From: JAFAXA01 sp963777325
GTDB lineage: Bacteria; Pseudomonadota; Alphaproteobacteria; Acetobacterales; Acetobacteraceae
Direction: 5' to 3'
NCBI GenBank assembly: GCA_963777325.1
Contig: CAVZQE010000022.1
Span: 62,001 to 126,000, forward strand
Length of the DNA stretch: 64,000 nucleotides
Positions within the stretch are counted from its first letter, which is position 1, and every line of letters begins with the position of its first letter. This document shows, piece after piece, positions 1 to 10,099 of this stretch. The position numbers and the translations under genes were made by a program. The notes below the pieces were generated by a model. The model saw only the letters and a program-made list of their open reading frames with translations, was not told the origin of the DNA and did no database searches.

Positions 1-2420
1 CGCCGCCGCAGCGGCAGCAGCATGGCCGGTTGCGCCGGCCCGTACTGTCCGGGGGCCAGGCTGGTCGCAGGTTGCACGCGGAAGCCAAGCGCGCGCAGGA
101 CGGCCGGGAGCAGTTCTCCGCGCACGGAGAGGCGCGACGCGAGATCGGGCGATAGAGGCATGGCCCGTTTCCGCGTGCTCCAGGCAAGCTCCGCCCCGAT
201 ACGCTCCGCGATGTCGAGCCGGATGAGCACCGGCCCGGCCGCGATCCAGCCCATCGCCTCGGCGAAGCCCCGCGGCCAGTCCGCGATCGCCTGAGTGGAG
301 ACGGCGCCCGCCGGGGGCAAAGCGGGCATCGCCGCGAGCCCGTTCTGGACCGACCAGAGTCGCGCCCGCAGGAGAAGGGCGCGCGGCTTGAGGATGGCCG
401 GCATGAACGTCGCGTGGGCGCCGACCCGGATGTGCAGCGCCTTGAGACGGCCCCTGATCGCGTCCGGCACGGCTTGCTCGCCCGAGACGATGCCCATGCC
501 CTCGCTCAAACGATGGATGAGTCCCCGCAAAACCGGGGTCCGCTCGCCTTCGGCAGCCGCGCCGAGCACCACCGCCAGCGCCGCGCGGACCTGGTCGTCC
601 ACGAACCCCTGCAACCTGAGGCGGATTCGCTCGCGTTGCGTGCCGTCGAGGAACTCCGTCTGGAGCACCTCCACCCGCGGCCGCAGCGCGACCGGGCCGG
701 GCCGCAGACGCGCCACCGGCACCCCGTCCCAGGTCAGGGACAACGTATCGTCGGCGAAGGCGAAGGCATCGTCCGCCGCGCTCTCGAGCAGCCCGACCCG
801 GCGCGGGATCTCCTTGCCGAGCGCCCGCCGCGCTGCCCGCAGCACGAGCTTCTTCTCCTCGCCCGCCGCCTGCGGGTCCGGGAAGAAGGTGAATCCGCGC
901 ACGTGGCCGACGGGATGGCCCTCGACCACGACCTCGCCCCGGCGGGTGACGGCGGAGAGCAGCTCCGTCCCGTCGGTCGCGTCCAGGCGCCGCATCAGAT
1001 GGGCCGCGCGCCGGTCCACGAAGCGCACCGTCAGCCGCTCGTGCAGGGCATCCGACAGCAGATCCTCGACCTCGCGCGCGCGGGCTTGCCAGTGCGCCGC
1101 ATCGAGCACCCAATCGCCGCGGGCCGCGATGTAGGACCAGATGCGAACGCCCGCGAGGCGCTGCATCAGCGTGTCGATATCGCCGTCGCTGCGGGACAGG
1201 GCGGCGATCTGGCCGCCTAGCCAGTCCGCCGGCAAGCCGCCGTCGCGGACGACATGGCCGAAGACCCGTGCGCATAGTCTTGTGTGGGTGTCGTCCGCGA
1301 GCTTGCGGAAGTCCGGGATCTGGCACGTCTCCCACAGCAGGCGCAGCCGCGACCGGCTCGACGCCAGAGCGCGGATTTCGGGCTCCCGCGCCAGCGCCGC
1401 CAGGGTCTCGAGATCGCTCGAATCGTTGCCCCTGACGAGGCCGGGAAAGGGCGGCGGCTCCGTCAGGCTCGCGAGCAGCCGGTCGATATGGGAGAAATCG
1501 AGATCGCTGTTGCGCCAGCAGAGCTGCGTCAGGCGGTCGAAGCTATGGTTTTCGACGGCATGGACCAGGTTCTCCTGCATGCTCGGGCACTCGGCCGTGG
1601 TGCCGAACGTGCCGTCGCGCATGCCGCGCCCGGCGCGGCCGCCGATCTGGGCGACCTCCGGCGCCGCCAACCGGCGCGGGCGATGGCCGTCGAACTTGGA
1701 CAGGCTCGCGAAGGCGACGTGATCCACGTCCATGTTGAGACCCATGCCGATCGCGTCGGTCGCGACCAGGAAATCGACCTCCTTCTCCTGATATAGAGCG
1801 ACCTGCGCGTTGCGGGTGCGCGGCGAGAGCCGGCCCATCACCACGGCGCAACCGCCGCGCCGCCTGCGGATGGCTTCGGCGATCGCATAGACCTCGCCCG
1901 CGCTGAAGGCGACGACCGCGCTTCGCGGCGGCAGCCGGGTCAGCTTGGCCGGGCCGGTATAGGTCAGCTGCGACAGCCGGGGCCGGGTCTCGACGACGGC
2001 ATCCGGAACCATCCGCTGCAGCAGCGGGCGGATCGTCTCGGCGCCGAGGAACATCGTCTCGACGAGACCGCGCGCGTGCAGCAGACGGTCGGTGAAGACG
2101 TGGCCCCGGTCCGGATCGGCGCAGAGCTGAATTTCGTCCACGGCCACGAATTCGGCCGCGTGGTCGAGCGGCATCGCCTCGGCCGTGCAGGAGAACCAGC
2201 GCGCGCCGGGGGGCACGATTTTTTCCTCCCCGGTGATGAGCGCCACGTTCCTTTCCCCCTTGCGCGCGACCATGCGGTCGTAGTTCTCGCGCGCGAGCAG
2301 GCGGAGGGGAAAGCCGATGATGCCGGAGGCGTGCGCCAGCATCCGCTCGATCGCGAGATGCGTCTTGCCGGTGTTGGTCGGTCCGAGGATAGCCCGCACC
2401 CGGTGAGCGAATCCCGACAT
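1..2420 (-). CDS. Suv3-like ATP-dependent RNA helicase (partial, C-terminus outside window)
   Basis: The frame runs from an ATG at 2420 to the window edge without a stop, so about 806 codons are visible and the C-terminus is missing. Residues 13-20 form a Walker A motif, GPTNTGKT. A DEAD-box variant, DEIQ, lies at about 95-98, followed by the domain-2 motifs ATDAIGMGLN and QIGGRAGRG. This order, and the short conserved start leading straight into motif I, match the Suv3 family. Those enzymes are NTP-dependent RNA/DNA helicases of mitochondrial RNA turnover with close bacterial homologues in alphaproteobacteria. The bacterial homologue probably acts in cytoplasmic RNA metabolism, but its substrate is not known from sequence. 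It is divergent from htpG. Confidence 0.9.
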   Translation of the reverse strand, partial: MSGFAHRVRAILGPTNTGKTHLAIERMLAHASGIIGFPLRLLARENYDRMVARKGERNVALITGEEKIVPPGARWFSCTAEAMPLDHAAEFVAVDEIQLCADPDRGHVFTDRLLHARGLVETMFLGAETIRPLLQRMVPDAVVETRPRLSQLTYTGPAKLTRLPPRSAVVAFSAGEVYAIAEAIRRRRGGCAVVMGRLSPRTRNAQVALYQEKEVDFLVATDAIGMGLNMDVDHVAFASLSKFDGHRPRRLAAPEVAQIGGRAGRGMRDGTFGTTAECPSMQENLVHAVENHSFDRLTQLCWRNSDLDFSHIDRLLASLTEPPPFPGLVRGNDSSDLETLAALAREPEIRALASSRSRLRLLWETCQIPDFRKLADDTHTRLCARVFGHVVRDGGLPADWLGGQIAALSRSDGDIDTLMQRLAGVRIWSYIAARGDWVLDAAHWQARAREVEDLLSDALHERLTVRFVDRRAAHLMRRLDATDGTELLSAVTRRGEVVVEGHPVGHVRGFTFFPDPQAAGEEKKLVLRAARRALGKEIPRRVGLLESAADDAFAFADDTLSLTWDGVPVARLRPGPVALRPRVEVLQTEFLDGTQRERIRLRLQGFVDDQVRAALAVVLGAAAEGERTPVLRGLIHRLSEGMGIVSGEQAVPDAIRGRLKALHIRVGAHATFMPAILKPRALLLRARLWSVQNGLAAMPALPPAGAVSTQAIADWPRGFAEAMGWIAAGPVLIRLDIAERIGAELAWSTRKRAMPLSPDLASRLSVRGELLPAVLRALGFRVQPATSLAPGQYGPAQPAMLLPLRR

Positions 2421-2555
2421 TCCAGGATGTTTGGGGGGGAAGGTCCGGATTGCAAGCGGCTTTTCCCGGCTCGCCGCGGCGATTGCCAGCCGCCGCCTCC
2501 TGCCTCATATCGGGACGACGATGCGCATTGGATACGAGCGGCTGGGAGAGCGTGG

Positions 2556-4392
2556 ATGAGCGAGGCGGCACAGGCGGAACGGCATGATTTCGGAGCGGAG
2601 GTCGGCCGGTTGCTCGATCTCGTGGTCCATTCGCTCTACTCGGAGCGCGAAATCTTCCTGCGCGAACTGGTCGCCAACGCCGCCGACGCGATCGACCGCC
2701 GCCGCTTCGAGGCGCTGACGGAGCCGGGCCTCGCGCTGCCGGACGAGGGCCGCGTGCGCATCGCGCCGGACAAGGCCGCCCGGACCATTACGATCTCCGA
2801 TAACGGCATCGGCATGAGCAAGCAGGAGCTGATCGACAATCTCGGCACGATCGCCCGCTCCGGCACCCGCGCCTTCGGCCAGACCCTCGCCTCGGCGAAG
2901 CCCGAGGACCGGCCGAACCTGATCGGCCAGTTCGGCGTCGGGTTCTACTCGGCCTTCATGATCGCCGACCGTGTCGAGGTCACGTCGCGCCGCGCCGGCT
3001 CGGCGGAGGCCTGGACCTGGGCCTCGGACGGCGCCGGCGCGTTCACCGTGACCCCTTCCCAGCGGGACGAGGCGGGGACGGACATCGTGCTGCACGTCAA
3101 GGCGGACGCCGACGAGTTCCTCGAACCCACGCGGATCGAGACGATCGTGCGCAAATGGGCCGATCACGTCACCGTCCCGATCGTCGTCGTCCGCGAGGGC
3201 CGCGACGAGCGCGCGAACGAGGGCAGCGCGCTCTGGCGCAAGAACCGGACCGAGGTGGGCGAGGAGTTCGTACAAGGACTTCTACCGCCATCTCGGGCAC
3301 TTCTTCGACGAGCCGTGGGCGACGCTGCATTGGAAGGCCGAGGGCACCGTCGAGTACTTCGCCCTGCTGTTCGTGCCAGGGGCGCGCCCGTTCGACTTCA
3401 TGGAGCAGAGCCGGGAGTCGCGCGTCCGCCTGCATGTCCGCCGCATGTTCATTACGGACGAGGCGGATTTGCTGCCGCCCTGGCTGCGCTTCGTGCAGGG
3501 CGTGGTGGATACGGAGGATCTGCCGCTGAACGTCTCGCGCGAAATGCTGCAGACGACGCCCGTGCTCGCGCGCATCCGCCGGGCGCTCGTCAACCGGGTG
3601 CTGACGGAGCTGAAGACGCGGGCCAAGGACGAGGCGGACTACGCCAAGTTCTGGGACAATTTCGGCCCCGTGGTGAAGGAAGGCATCTGGGATGACGCCG
3701 AGCACCGCACCGACATCGTGCCGCTGCTCCGCTTCCGGTCCTCGGCGCAGGAGGGCTGGACGTCGCTCGCCCAGTACGTTGCGCGCATGCAGCCCGGCCA
3801 GGCCGCCATCTACTATCTCGCCGGCGATAGCATCGAGGCGCTGCGCGGCTCGCCTCAGCTGGAAGGGCTGCGGTCAAAGAGCCTTGAAGTGCTCCTTCTG
3901 GCCGATCCGATCGACGCTTTCTGGCCCGACCGCCTGGACGCATTCGAGGGCCATCCGATCCGCAGCGTGACGCAAGACCCGCCCGACCTGACCGGGAGCG
4001 AAACGCAAGCCGAGCCGGAGACGGACGTCGGGGGCTTGATCGCGGCGCTGAAGGAGGCGCTGGGCAGCGACATCGCGGATGTGCGGGCGAGCCATCGCCT
4101 CGTCGATAGCGCCGTCATCCTAGCCGCATCGCAGTCCGGCCCCGACCTGCAGATGCAACGCCTGCTGCGGCGGTCCGGCCGGGCGATGCCGACACCCCCG
4201 CCCGTGCTGGAGATCAATCCGCGCCACGCCCTGATCCGCGACCTCGCCCGGCATACGGACGACAAGGACCGGATCGCGGAGGCGGGGCGGACGCTGCTCG
4301 ACCTCGCGCGCGTGCAGGAAGGCGATCTGCCGCCCGATCCGGGCGCCTTCGCGCGCCGGGTCACGGGCCTGCTGGCGCGCGGACTCGGATGA
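2556..4392 (+). pseudogene. htpG: HtpG (Hsp90) chaperone, frameshifted
   Basis: HtpG is the cytosolic Hsp90 chaperone with an N-terminal GHKL ATPase. From the ATG at 2556 the first ~238 codons carry the nucleotide-binding motifs: ELVANAADAID (~36-46), DNGIGM, GTIARSGT and IGQFGVGFYSAF. At 3270 there is one extra G in GAGTTC-G-TACAAG. The zero frame then degenerates, while the +1 frame continues with the canonical middle domain (YKDFYRHLGHFFDEP, then LPLNVSREMLQ) to the stop at 4390-4392. Removing the base would give about 611 residues, normal for HtpG. As written the product is truncated after the ATPase domain. The stop overlaps the next ATG (ATGA). Family identity is certain; whether the break is real or a sequence error is not. 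Confidence 0.9.
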
Positions 4393-5879
4393 CCCGCTTG
4401 CGTTCCGGCTTGGCCCTGGTCAGTTTGGCAACGAATCCCATCCAGCCGGGAGGAGCGGTCTGGTGCTCGACCAGGATCTTAGGGTTCGTCATCGGCTCCG
4501 GTGAGCCCTGCCTGACGCTCAGGGCCGTCCGTCCGAACGCGCTCGATGACGTGCTGGCAACGCTCGCTCCCGAGATGTCCGGGTTCGTCCGGACCGCCGG
4601 ATTTGGCGCGTCGGCGCAGGAATTGCTGCTGCTGCCGGGGCCGGAGGGCCTGTCCGGGGCTTTGCTCGGTCTTGGCGACGAGCGCGGTCACGCGGCGTTC
4701 GGGTCGGTCGCGAACCGGTTGCCGGAGGGCACGGCGTGGCGGCTGGCGGACGGGGACTACGACCCTGAAGCGGCGCTGCTCGGCTACTGCCTCGGCGCCT
4801 ACCACTTCAGCGCGTTCAAGGCGGCCAAGCGCGGTCCGGCGCGGATCGTCCGTCCGGAGGGCGCGGGCGCTGCCGCCCTCATCGCCGCCCGCGCGACCTT
4901 CATGGCGCGCGACCTCGTCAACACGCCCGCCAACCTGCTTGGACCGGCCGAGCTGGCCGACGTGACGGCCCAGCTCGGCGAGCGCCACGGCGCCACCGTC
5001 TCGCTTGTGGAGGGCGAAGCGTTGAGGCGGGAATACCCCGCCATTGCAACGGTCGGACAGGGCTCGGCGCGCCCCCCGGTCATGGCGTCGTTCCTATGGA
5101 GATCGGGGAGGGCTGGGCCGGACGCGCCCCTCGTGTCGCTGTGCGGCAAGGGCGTCTGCTTCGATACCGGCGGCTACGACCTGAAGCCGTCCGCGGGCAT
5201 GCTGCGCATGAAGAAGGACATGGGCGGGGCCGCCGCCGCGCTCGGGCTCGCGCGCATGATCTTGGAGCATGATCTGCCGGTCCGGCTCGCTGTCCGCATC
5301 GGCTGTGTCGAGAACAGCGTCTCGGGGACGGCGATGCGTCCGCTCGACGTGATCGGCACGCGTCGCGGCCTCACGGTCGAGATCGGCAATACCGACGCCG
5401 AGGGCCGGCTGGTTCTGTGCGATCTGCTCGCGGCGGCTTCGGACGAGAAGCCGGCCGTCCTGCTCGACTTTTCGACCCTGACCGGCGCGGCGCGGGTCGC
5501 GCTCGGCCCGGATTTGCCGGCCCTGTTCAGTAACGACGACAGGCTGGCCCACGAACTGATCCGAGCCGGTACCGAGGTGAACGACCCGGTATGGCGGCTG
5601 CCGCTCTGGCCGGGATACGAGTCGTGGCTCGATTCAAAAATCGCCGATCTCAATAATGTTTCGGCAAAGCCGTTCGCGGGTGCGATCACCGCGGCATTGT
5701 TCCTTCGCCGTTTCGTGCCGCCCGATACGGCCTGGGCTCATGTCGATCTCTACGCCTGGAACGATCAGACGTCGCCCGCCCGTCCCGAAGGGGGCGAAGC
5801 ACAGGCGATGCGGGCGGCATTCGCAGCCATCGCCGGGCTGATCGGTTGGAAAGGTGAACGAAACAGGCTGGTAACGTAA
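4389..5879 (+). CDS. Leucyl aminopeptidase family (M17) protein
   Basis: This is a cytosolic dinuclear-metal aminopeptidase of the PepA/M17 family, 496 residues from the ATG that overlaps the htpG stop. The C-terminal catalytic domain shows the two family signatures. GKGVCFDTGGYDLKP (~253-267) plus KKDMGG supplies the Lys and Asp metal and catalytic residues. NTDAEGRL (~334) supplies the Asp, Glu and Arg of the active site. The N-terminal domain is the divergent alphaproteobacterial type. The first ~35 residues look poorly conserved, so a GTG near 4461 is an alternative start. The 4-bp overlap implies translational coupling with htpG. Exact peptide preference cannot be read from the sequence. 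Confidence 0.9.
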   Translation: MTRLRSGLALVSLATNPIQPGGAVWCSTRILGFVIGSGEPCLTLRAVRPNALDDVLATLAPEMSGFVRTAGFGASAQELLLLPGPEGLSGALLGLGDERGHAAFGSVANRLPEGTAWRLADGDYDPEAALLGYCLGAYHFSAFKAAKRGPARIVRPEGAGAAALIAARATFMARDLVNTPANLLGPAELADVTAQLGERHGATVSLVEGEALRREYPAIATVGQGSARPPVMASFLWRSGRAGPDAPLVSLCGKGVCFDTGGYDLKPSAGMLRMKKDMGGAAAALGLARMILEHDLPVRLAVRIGCVENSVSGTAMRPLDVIGTRRGLTVEIGNTDAEGRLVLCDLLAAASDEKPAVLLDFSTLTGAARVALGPDLPALFSNDDRLAHELIRAGTEVNDPVWRLPLWPGYESWLDSKIADLNNVSAKPFAGAITAALFLRRFVPPDTAWAHVDLYAWNDQTSPARPEGGEAQAMRAAFAAIAGLIGWKGERNRLVT

Positions 5880-6020
5880 ATGAGAGTAACACCACTCGTT
5901 TTACAAGCGGTAGCATGTGGCAACAACGCGGCGGCAGCGTGCTCTCAATCGGAGCGTCATTCCGCATCGGGTTGAAACCCGAAAAATAAGATGCAATCCG
6001 GATGAGTAAGGGATTACTTC

Positions 6021-6404
6021 ATGGCAATGACACAATCTGCCGACCAGCTCGTCGGCATTCTCAGGGACACCGTCGTTGCGCTGGTGAGGCGCGACGGTCC
6101 CGACCTGTCGGCGCGGCAACTGGGCGTGTTTCTCACCTGCTACTTGCAGGAGGGAGCGCATACCGTTCGGGGGCTTGCGGCTGACCTCAATGTTTCGAAA
6201 CCGGCGATCACCCGGGCGCTCGACCGCCTGGGCGAGCTCGACCTCGCCCGCCGCAAGGTCGATCCCATGGACCGTCGCAGCGTTCTGGTTCAGCGCACCC
6301 TAAAGGGAGCGTCCTTTTTGCGCGATCTGCGCAGCATCATGGCCGAGGCCTCGGCCGGGTCGCGCAGGGGCACAGGCGCCGAGGGCCGCAAGGTCGTCGC
6401 CTGA
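6021..6404 (+). CDS. MarR/winged-helix transcriptional regulator
   Basis: A 127-residue DNA-binding protein. A central winged helix is visible: GAHTVRGLAADLNVSKPAIT forms the helix-turn-helix at ~52-71, followed by ALDRLGELDLARR and the wing KVDPMDRRSVLVQ. This is the MarR layout, although the flanking dimerisation helices are short and the C-terminus is a basic, low-complexity tail. It sits 50 bp upstream of a UMF1 permease in the same direction and may control it. No ligand or operator could be identified. The 141-bp gap upstream holds no recognised site. Confidence 0.8.
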   Translation: MAMTQSADQLVGILRDTVVALVRRDGPDLSARQLGVFLTCYLQEGAHTVRGLAADLNVSKPAITRALDRLGELDLARRKVDPMDRRSVLVQRTLKGASFLRDLRSIMAEASAGSRRGTGAEGRKVVA

Positions 6405-6453
6405 GTTCAAGGCGGGGCGCGCGGCTCAACCGGCGCGTCCCGCCGTCGGCTGA

Positions 6454-7722
6454 ATGACGCGGCGGCGCCTGGCTGTCGCGAGTTGGTGCCTGTACGATTG
6501 GGCATACGGCGCGTTCAACGTCGTCGTCTCCACCTTTGTGTTCGCAACCTATTACGTTCGCGCGGTAGCGCCGGACCCGGCGACCGGGACGGCGCAATGG
6601 GCCGGTGCGCAAGCGGTTGCCGGAATTGTCGTGGCCGCGCTCGCGGCGCCGCTCGGGGCGATCGCCGACCTGAGCGGCCGCAAGCGCCCGGTGTTGGCCC
6701 TGTTTACGGCGATCATGGCGCTCGCCACGGCCGCGCTGTGGTTCGTGCGCCCGATGCCGTCCGACGTGACGCTCGCCTTGTGCCTGGTCGTCGTCGCGAC
6801 CGTGTCGTACGAACTGGCAACGGTCTTCTACAACGCCATGCTGCCGGATGTCGCCTCGCCGGGGCGGATCGGGCGCTTGTCCGGCATTGCCTGGAGCATG
6901 GGCTACGGCGGCGGCCTGTGCTGCCTCGTGCTCTGTCTCGTGCTGCTGATCGACCCACGGCCGCCGCCGTTCGGGCTTGACGTCGCCCGTGCCGAGAACG
7001 TGCGCGCCGCCTCGGTGCTCGCGAGCGCCTGGCTGGTCCTGTTCGGCTGGCCCGTGCTCTTGTTCGTGCCCGACCGGGGAGCAAGGCGTCCCTGGGCCGC
7101 CGCCACCCGCCAGGGCCTCATGGAACTGCGGCGCGTCGTGCTGGCGGCGGCGGCCGAGCCGCCGCTCGTCCGGTTTCTGCTCGCGCGCATGCTGTACACG
7201 GATGGCCTGACGACGCTGTTCGCCTTCGGCGGCATCTACGCCGCCGGCCAGTTCGGTATGGACGCCCATGACACGCTGCTGCTCGGCATCCTGCTGAATG
7301 TGTCGGCGGGGATCGGAGCCGCCGGTTTCGCGCTGGTCGAGGACCGGATCGGGGCGCAGCGGACGGTGCTGATCGCGCTCGCGGCGCTCGTGTTGCTGGG
7401 CGGAGCGCTCCTCGCGACGAGCGACCGCATGACATTCTGGGCGCTCGCGGCCGGTTTGGGCGTGTTCGTCGGGCCGGCTCAGGCGGCCAGCCGCAGCTTG
7501 ATGGCGCGCATCGCGCCCGCCGCCGAGCGGAACGCGCATTTCGGCCTGTTCGCGCTTTCGGGCAGGGTGACGGGGTTCCTCGGTCCCGCCGCGCTCGGCA
7601 TCGTCACCGCCGCGACCGGCAGCCAGCGGGCGGGGATGCTTGTGATCCTGGTCCTGCTCGCATCGGGCGCACTCCTGCTGGCGGCGGTGCGCATCCGCCC
7701 GGACTCCGCTACCACTCGGTGA
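6454..7722 (+). CDS. UMF1-family MFS transporter
   Basis: A 422-residue inner-membrane permease with about 12 hydrophobic segments. The N-terminus RRRLAVASWCLYDWAYGAFN is the hallmark of the UMF1 (unknown major facilitator, Atg22-like) family. The loop after TM2-3, GAIADLSGRKRPVL, is the MFS A-motif equivalent. Yeast Atg22 exports amino acids from the vacuole, but the substrate of bacterial members is unknown. The 3' end overlaps the convergent sugar-phosphate transferase gene by 14 bp. The upstream MarR-type regulator may control it. Confidence 0.85.
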   Translation: MTRRRLAVASWCLYDWAYGAFNVVVSTFVFATYYVRAVAPDPATGTAQWAGAQAVAGIVVAALAAPLGAIADLSGRKRPVLALFTAIMALATAALWFVRPMPSDVTLALCLVVVATVSYELATVFYNAMLPDVASPGRIGRLSGIAWSMGYGGGLCCLVLCLVLLIDPRPPPFGLDVARAENVRAASVLASAWLVLFGWPVLLFVPDRGARRPWAAATRQGLMELRRVVLAAAAEPPLVRFLLARMLYTDGLTTLFAFGGIYAAGQFGMDAHDTLLLGILLNVSAGIGAAGFALVEDRIGAQRTVLIALAALVLLGGALLATSDRMTFWALAAGLGVFVGPAQAASRSLMARIAPAAERNAHFGLFALSGRVTGFLGPAALGIVTAATGSQRAGMLVILVLLASGALLLAAVRIRPDSATTR

Positions 7723-8761
7723 TGCCGGCGCGGTGCGCCCGATCGCGCACGTAAGCGAGCCAGAGGAGCTGCGGCAGGATCGGCAGCAGCACCACTTCCG
7801 GCTTCCAGTAGGCGGGCACGGCGATGAAGAGGAGGCAGCAGAGCCCGCCGAACACCGCGAACGCCCAGTGCGCGCCGGCAATGGCCGTAGCCGGCGCTCC
7901 GGCCCGGTGCGCGATCTGATAGAGATGGCCGCGATGCGGTGCGGTGATCCGCTGCCCGCGCAGCGTGCGCCTGACGAGCGTGAACGCCACGTCGAACAGC
8001 ACGCCCGAGAGCAGCATCGGCACGATCAAGAACGAGAACTGCACGCCCACGAACCGGCTCGCCGCGACGCCGAGCACGGCGAGCACGAAGCCGCAGAACT
8101 GGCTGCCGACGTCGCCCAGGAAAATGCGGGCCCGGGGGAAATTGAACGGCAGGAAGCCGAGCAGCCCGGCCGCCAGCAGCAGGGCCGCGAAATAGACGAA
8201 CCAGCCGCCCTGCTGTTCGGCGATGGCGGCGAGGAACAGCGACGCGATCAGGGCGACGCCGGATGCGACGCCGTTCAGCCCGTCGATGAAGTTGAGCGCG
8301 TTGGTCGCGAACAGCAGCCAGACCATGGTCGCGAGCGCGCCGATCCAGCCGAAATCGACCTGGCCGACATAGGGGATGCTGAAAGCCCGGACATAGAGGC
8401 CGGTGCCCACCGCCGCGAGCGCCGCCAAAACCTGCGCGCCGAGCTTGACCGTGAACGGCCAGTCCTTGAGGTCGTCGAGGAAGGCGACGAGCGCGATCGC
8501 CGCCGAAGCTTCAATGACGCCCCGGAAATACGGCTCGGCGATACGGGAGAACTCGGCGTAGCGGTAGAGCACGAACACGCCCACGAGAAACGCCATGACG
8601 ACACCGACCCCTCCGCTCTTGGGCGTCGGGCGGTCATGGGCCTTGCGGTCGTCCGGCGTGTCCATCACGCGGACGCCGATCATCAGCCGGACGATCGCGG
8701 CCGAGAAGAGCGCGAGCGCGGCCGCGAAGGCGAGATGGTGGAGAAAGGCGGTCAGTGTCAT
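7709..8761 (-). CDS. MraY/WecA/WbpL-type polyprenyl-phosphate sugar-1-phosphate transferase
   Basis: This integral membrane protein (350 residues, ATG at 8761) would transfer a UDP-N-acetyl-hexosamine-1-phosphate to undecaprenyl phosphate, the first step of a surface polysaccharide. Family motifs appear in order. KAHDRPTPKSGGVG sits in the first cytoplasmic loop, FLDDLKDW carries the catalytic Asp pair, and FATNALNFIDGLNG is the Asn/Asp motif. FLGDVGSQFCGF is the Mg-binding motif, and the PHRGHLYQ loop corresponds to the HIHH-type loop of WecA/WbpL. It stands alone, so which polymer it starts cannot be decided. It is not MraY itself, since the mur genes are absent and the loop is WbpL-like. 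Confidence 0.85.
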   Translation of the reverse strand: MTLTAFLHHLAFAAALALFSAAIVRLMIGVRVMDTPDDRKAHDRPTPKSGGVGVVMAFLVGVFVLYRYAEFSRIAEPYFRGVIEASAAIALVAFLDDLKDWPFTVKLGAQVLAALAAVGTGLYVRAFSIPYVGQVDFGWIGALATMVWLLFATNALNFIDGLNGVASGVALIASLFLAAIAEQQGGWFVYFAALLLAAGLLGFLPFNFPRARIFLGDVGSQFCGFVLAVLGVAASRFVGVQFSFLIVPMLLSGVLFDVAFTLVRRTLRGQRITAPHRGHLYQIAHRAGAPATAIAGAHWAFAVFGGLCCLLFIAVPAYWKPEVVLLPILPQLLWLAYVRDRAHRAGITEW

Positions 8762-8904
8762 GGCGGCGGCGGACTCCCGGGCGGGACCATGGCCGACCGC
8801 GTTCGCGCGGGCAATCGTGGCTTCCGCACGGAGAAATGACCTGGCGCCGGTGGAACATGAACGCCGCGCGGGGATTTGAGACTGCCTGCACTCCGGAGAT
8901 GGCG

Positions 8905-10074
8905 ATGAAGGCACTGACCTGGCACGGCAAGGGCGACATACGCTGCGAGAGCGTTCCCGATCCGAAGATCGAGCATCCGAGGGATGCGGTCATCCGGGTC
9001 ACGGCCTGCGCGATCTGCGGCTCGGACCTGCACCTCTATGATGGCGTCATCCCGTCGATGAAGAGCGGCGACGTGCTCGGCCACGAGACGATGGGCGAGG
9101 TGGTGGAGGTCGGCTCCGAGAACAAGGCGCTGAAGGTCGGAGATCGGGTGGTGGTCCCCTTCACCATCTCCTGCGGCGAATGCTTCTTCTGCAAACGCGG
9201 CTTCTTCTCGGCCTGCGAGCGCTCCAATCCGAACCACAAGATGGCCGAGACGCTGTGGGGCCATTCGCCCGCCGGGCTGTTCGGCTACTCGCATCTGCTC
9301 GGCGGTTATCCGGGCGGCCAAGCCGAGTATCTGCGCATCCCCTATGCCGATGTCGGCCCGATCAAGGTGCCGGAGGGCCTCACGGACGAGCAGGTGCTGT
9401 TCCTGTCCGACATCTTCCCGACCGGCTACATGGCCGCTGAAAACTGCAACATCCAGCAGGGCGACACGATCGCCATCTGGGGCTGCGGGCCGGTCGGCCA
9501 GTTCGCGATCAAGAGCGCCTTCCTGCTCGGGGCCGAGCGGGTCATCGCGATCGACACGGTTCCAGAACGGCTCGAACTCGCGCGTACGGCCGGCGCGCAG
9601 ACGCTCGACTTCATGAAGGACGACATCTACGATCGCATCAACGACCTGACGAGCGGCCGCGGCGCGGATGCCTGCATCGACGCGGTCGGCACCGAGTCCG
9701 AGACGATGGCCAGTTTCGATGCCGTCCTGGACCGCGTGAAGGTCGCAACCTTCCTGGGGACGGACCGGCCGCACGTGCTGCGCCAAGCCATCCATTGCTG
9801 CCGCAATTTCGGAACGGTGTCGATCGTCGGCGTCTATGGCGGCTTTGTGGACAAGATCCCGATGGGATCGGCCATTAATCGCGGCCTGACGTTCAAGATG
9901 GCGCAGACCCCGGTTCAGCACTATCTGCCGATCCTGATGGACCGCATCCAGAAGGGCGAGATCGATCCGTCCTTCGTCATCACGCATCGCGCGCCGCTGC
10001 AAGACGGGCCGGCGCTCTACAAGACATTCCGCGACAAGCAAGACGGCTGCATCAAGGTCGTGCTGAAGCCCTGA
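8905..10074 (+). CDS. Zinc-dependent alcohol dehydrogenase (formaldehyde dehydrogenase-like MDR)
   Basis: A medium-chain dehydrogenase of 389 residues. The catalytic zinc Cys lies in CAICGSDLHLYD, followed by GHETMGEV. The structural zinc loop CGECFFCKRGFFSAC has four Cys. The Rossmann motif WGCGPVGQFA binds NAD(P). The long Gly/Tyr-rich insert after the structural zinc is typical of the glutathione-independent formaldehyde dehydrogenase-like branch. Two ATGs (8899 and 8905) are in frame. The later one was chosen because GGAG at 8895-8898 is then 6 nt away. An SDR gene follows 25 bp downstream, probably as one operon. The substrate is unknown. Confidence 0.9.
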   Translation: MKALTWHGKGDIRCESVPDPKIEHPRDAVIRVTACAICGSDLHLYDGVIPSMKSGDVLGHETMGEVVEVGSENKALKVGDRVVVPFTISCGECFFCKRGFFSACERSNPNHKMAETLWGHSPAGLFGYSHLLGGYPGGQAEYLRIPYADVGPIKVPEGLTDEQVLFLSDIFPTGYMAAENCNIQQGDTIAIWGCGPVGQFAIKSAFLLGAERVIAIDTVPERLELARTAGAQTLDFMKDDIYDRINDLTSGRGADACIDAVGTESETMASFDAVLDRVKVATFLGTDRPHVLRQAIHCCRNFGTVSIVGVYGGFVDKIPMGSAINRGLTFKMAQTPVQHYLPILMDRIQKGEIDPSFVITHRAPLQDGPALYKTFRDKQDGCIKVVLKP

Positions 10075-10099
10075 GCGGCATCACAGGAGAACAGAGACG

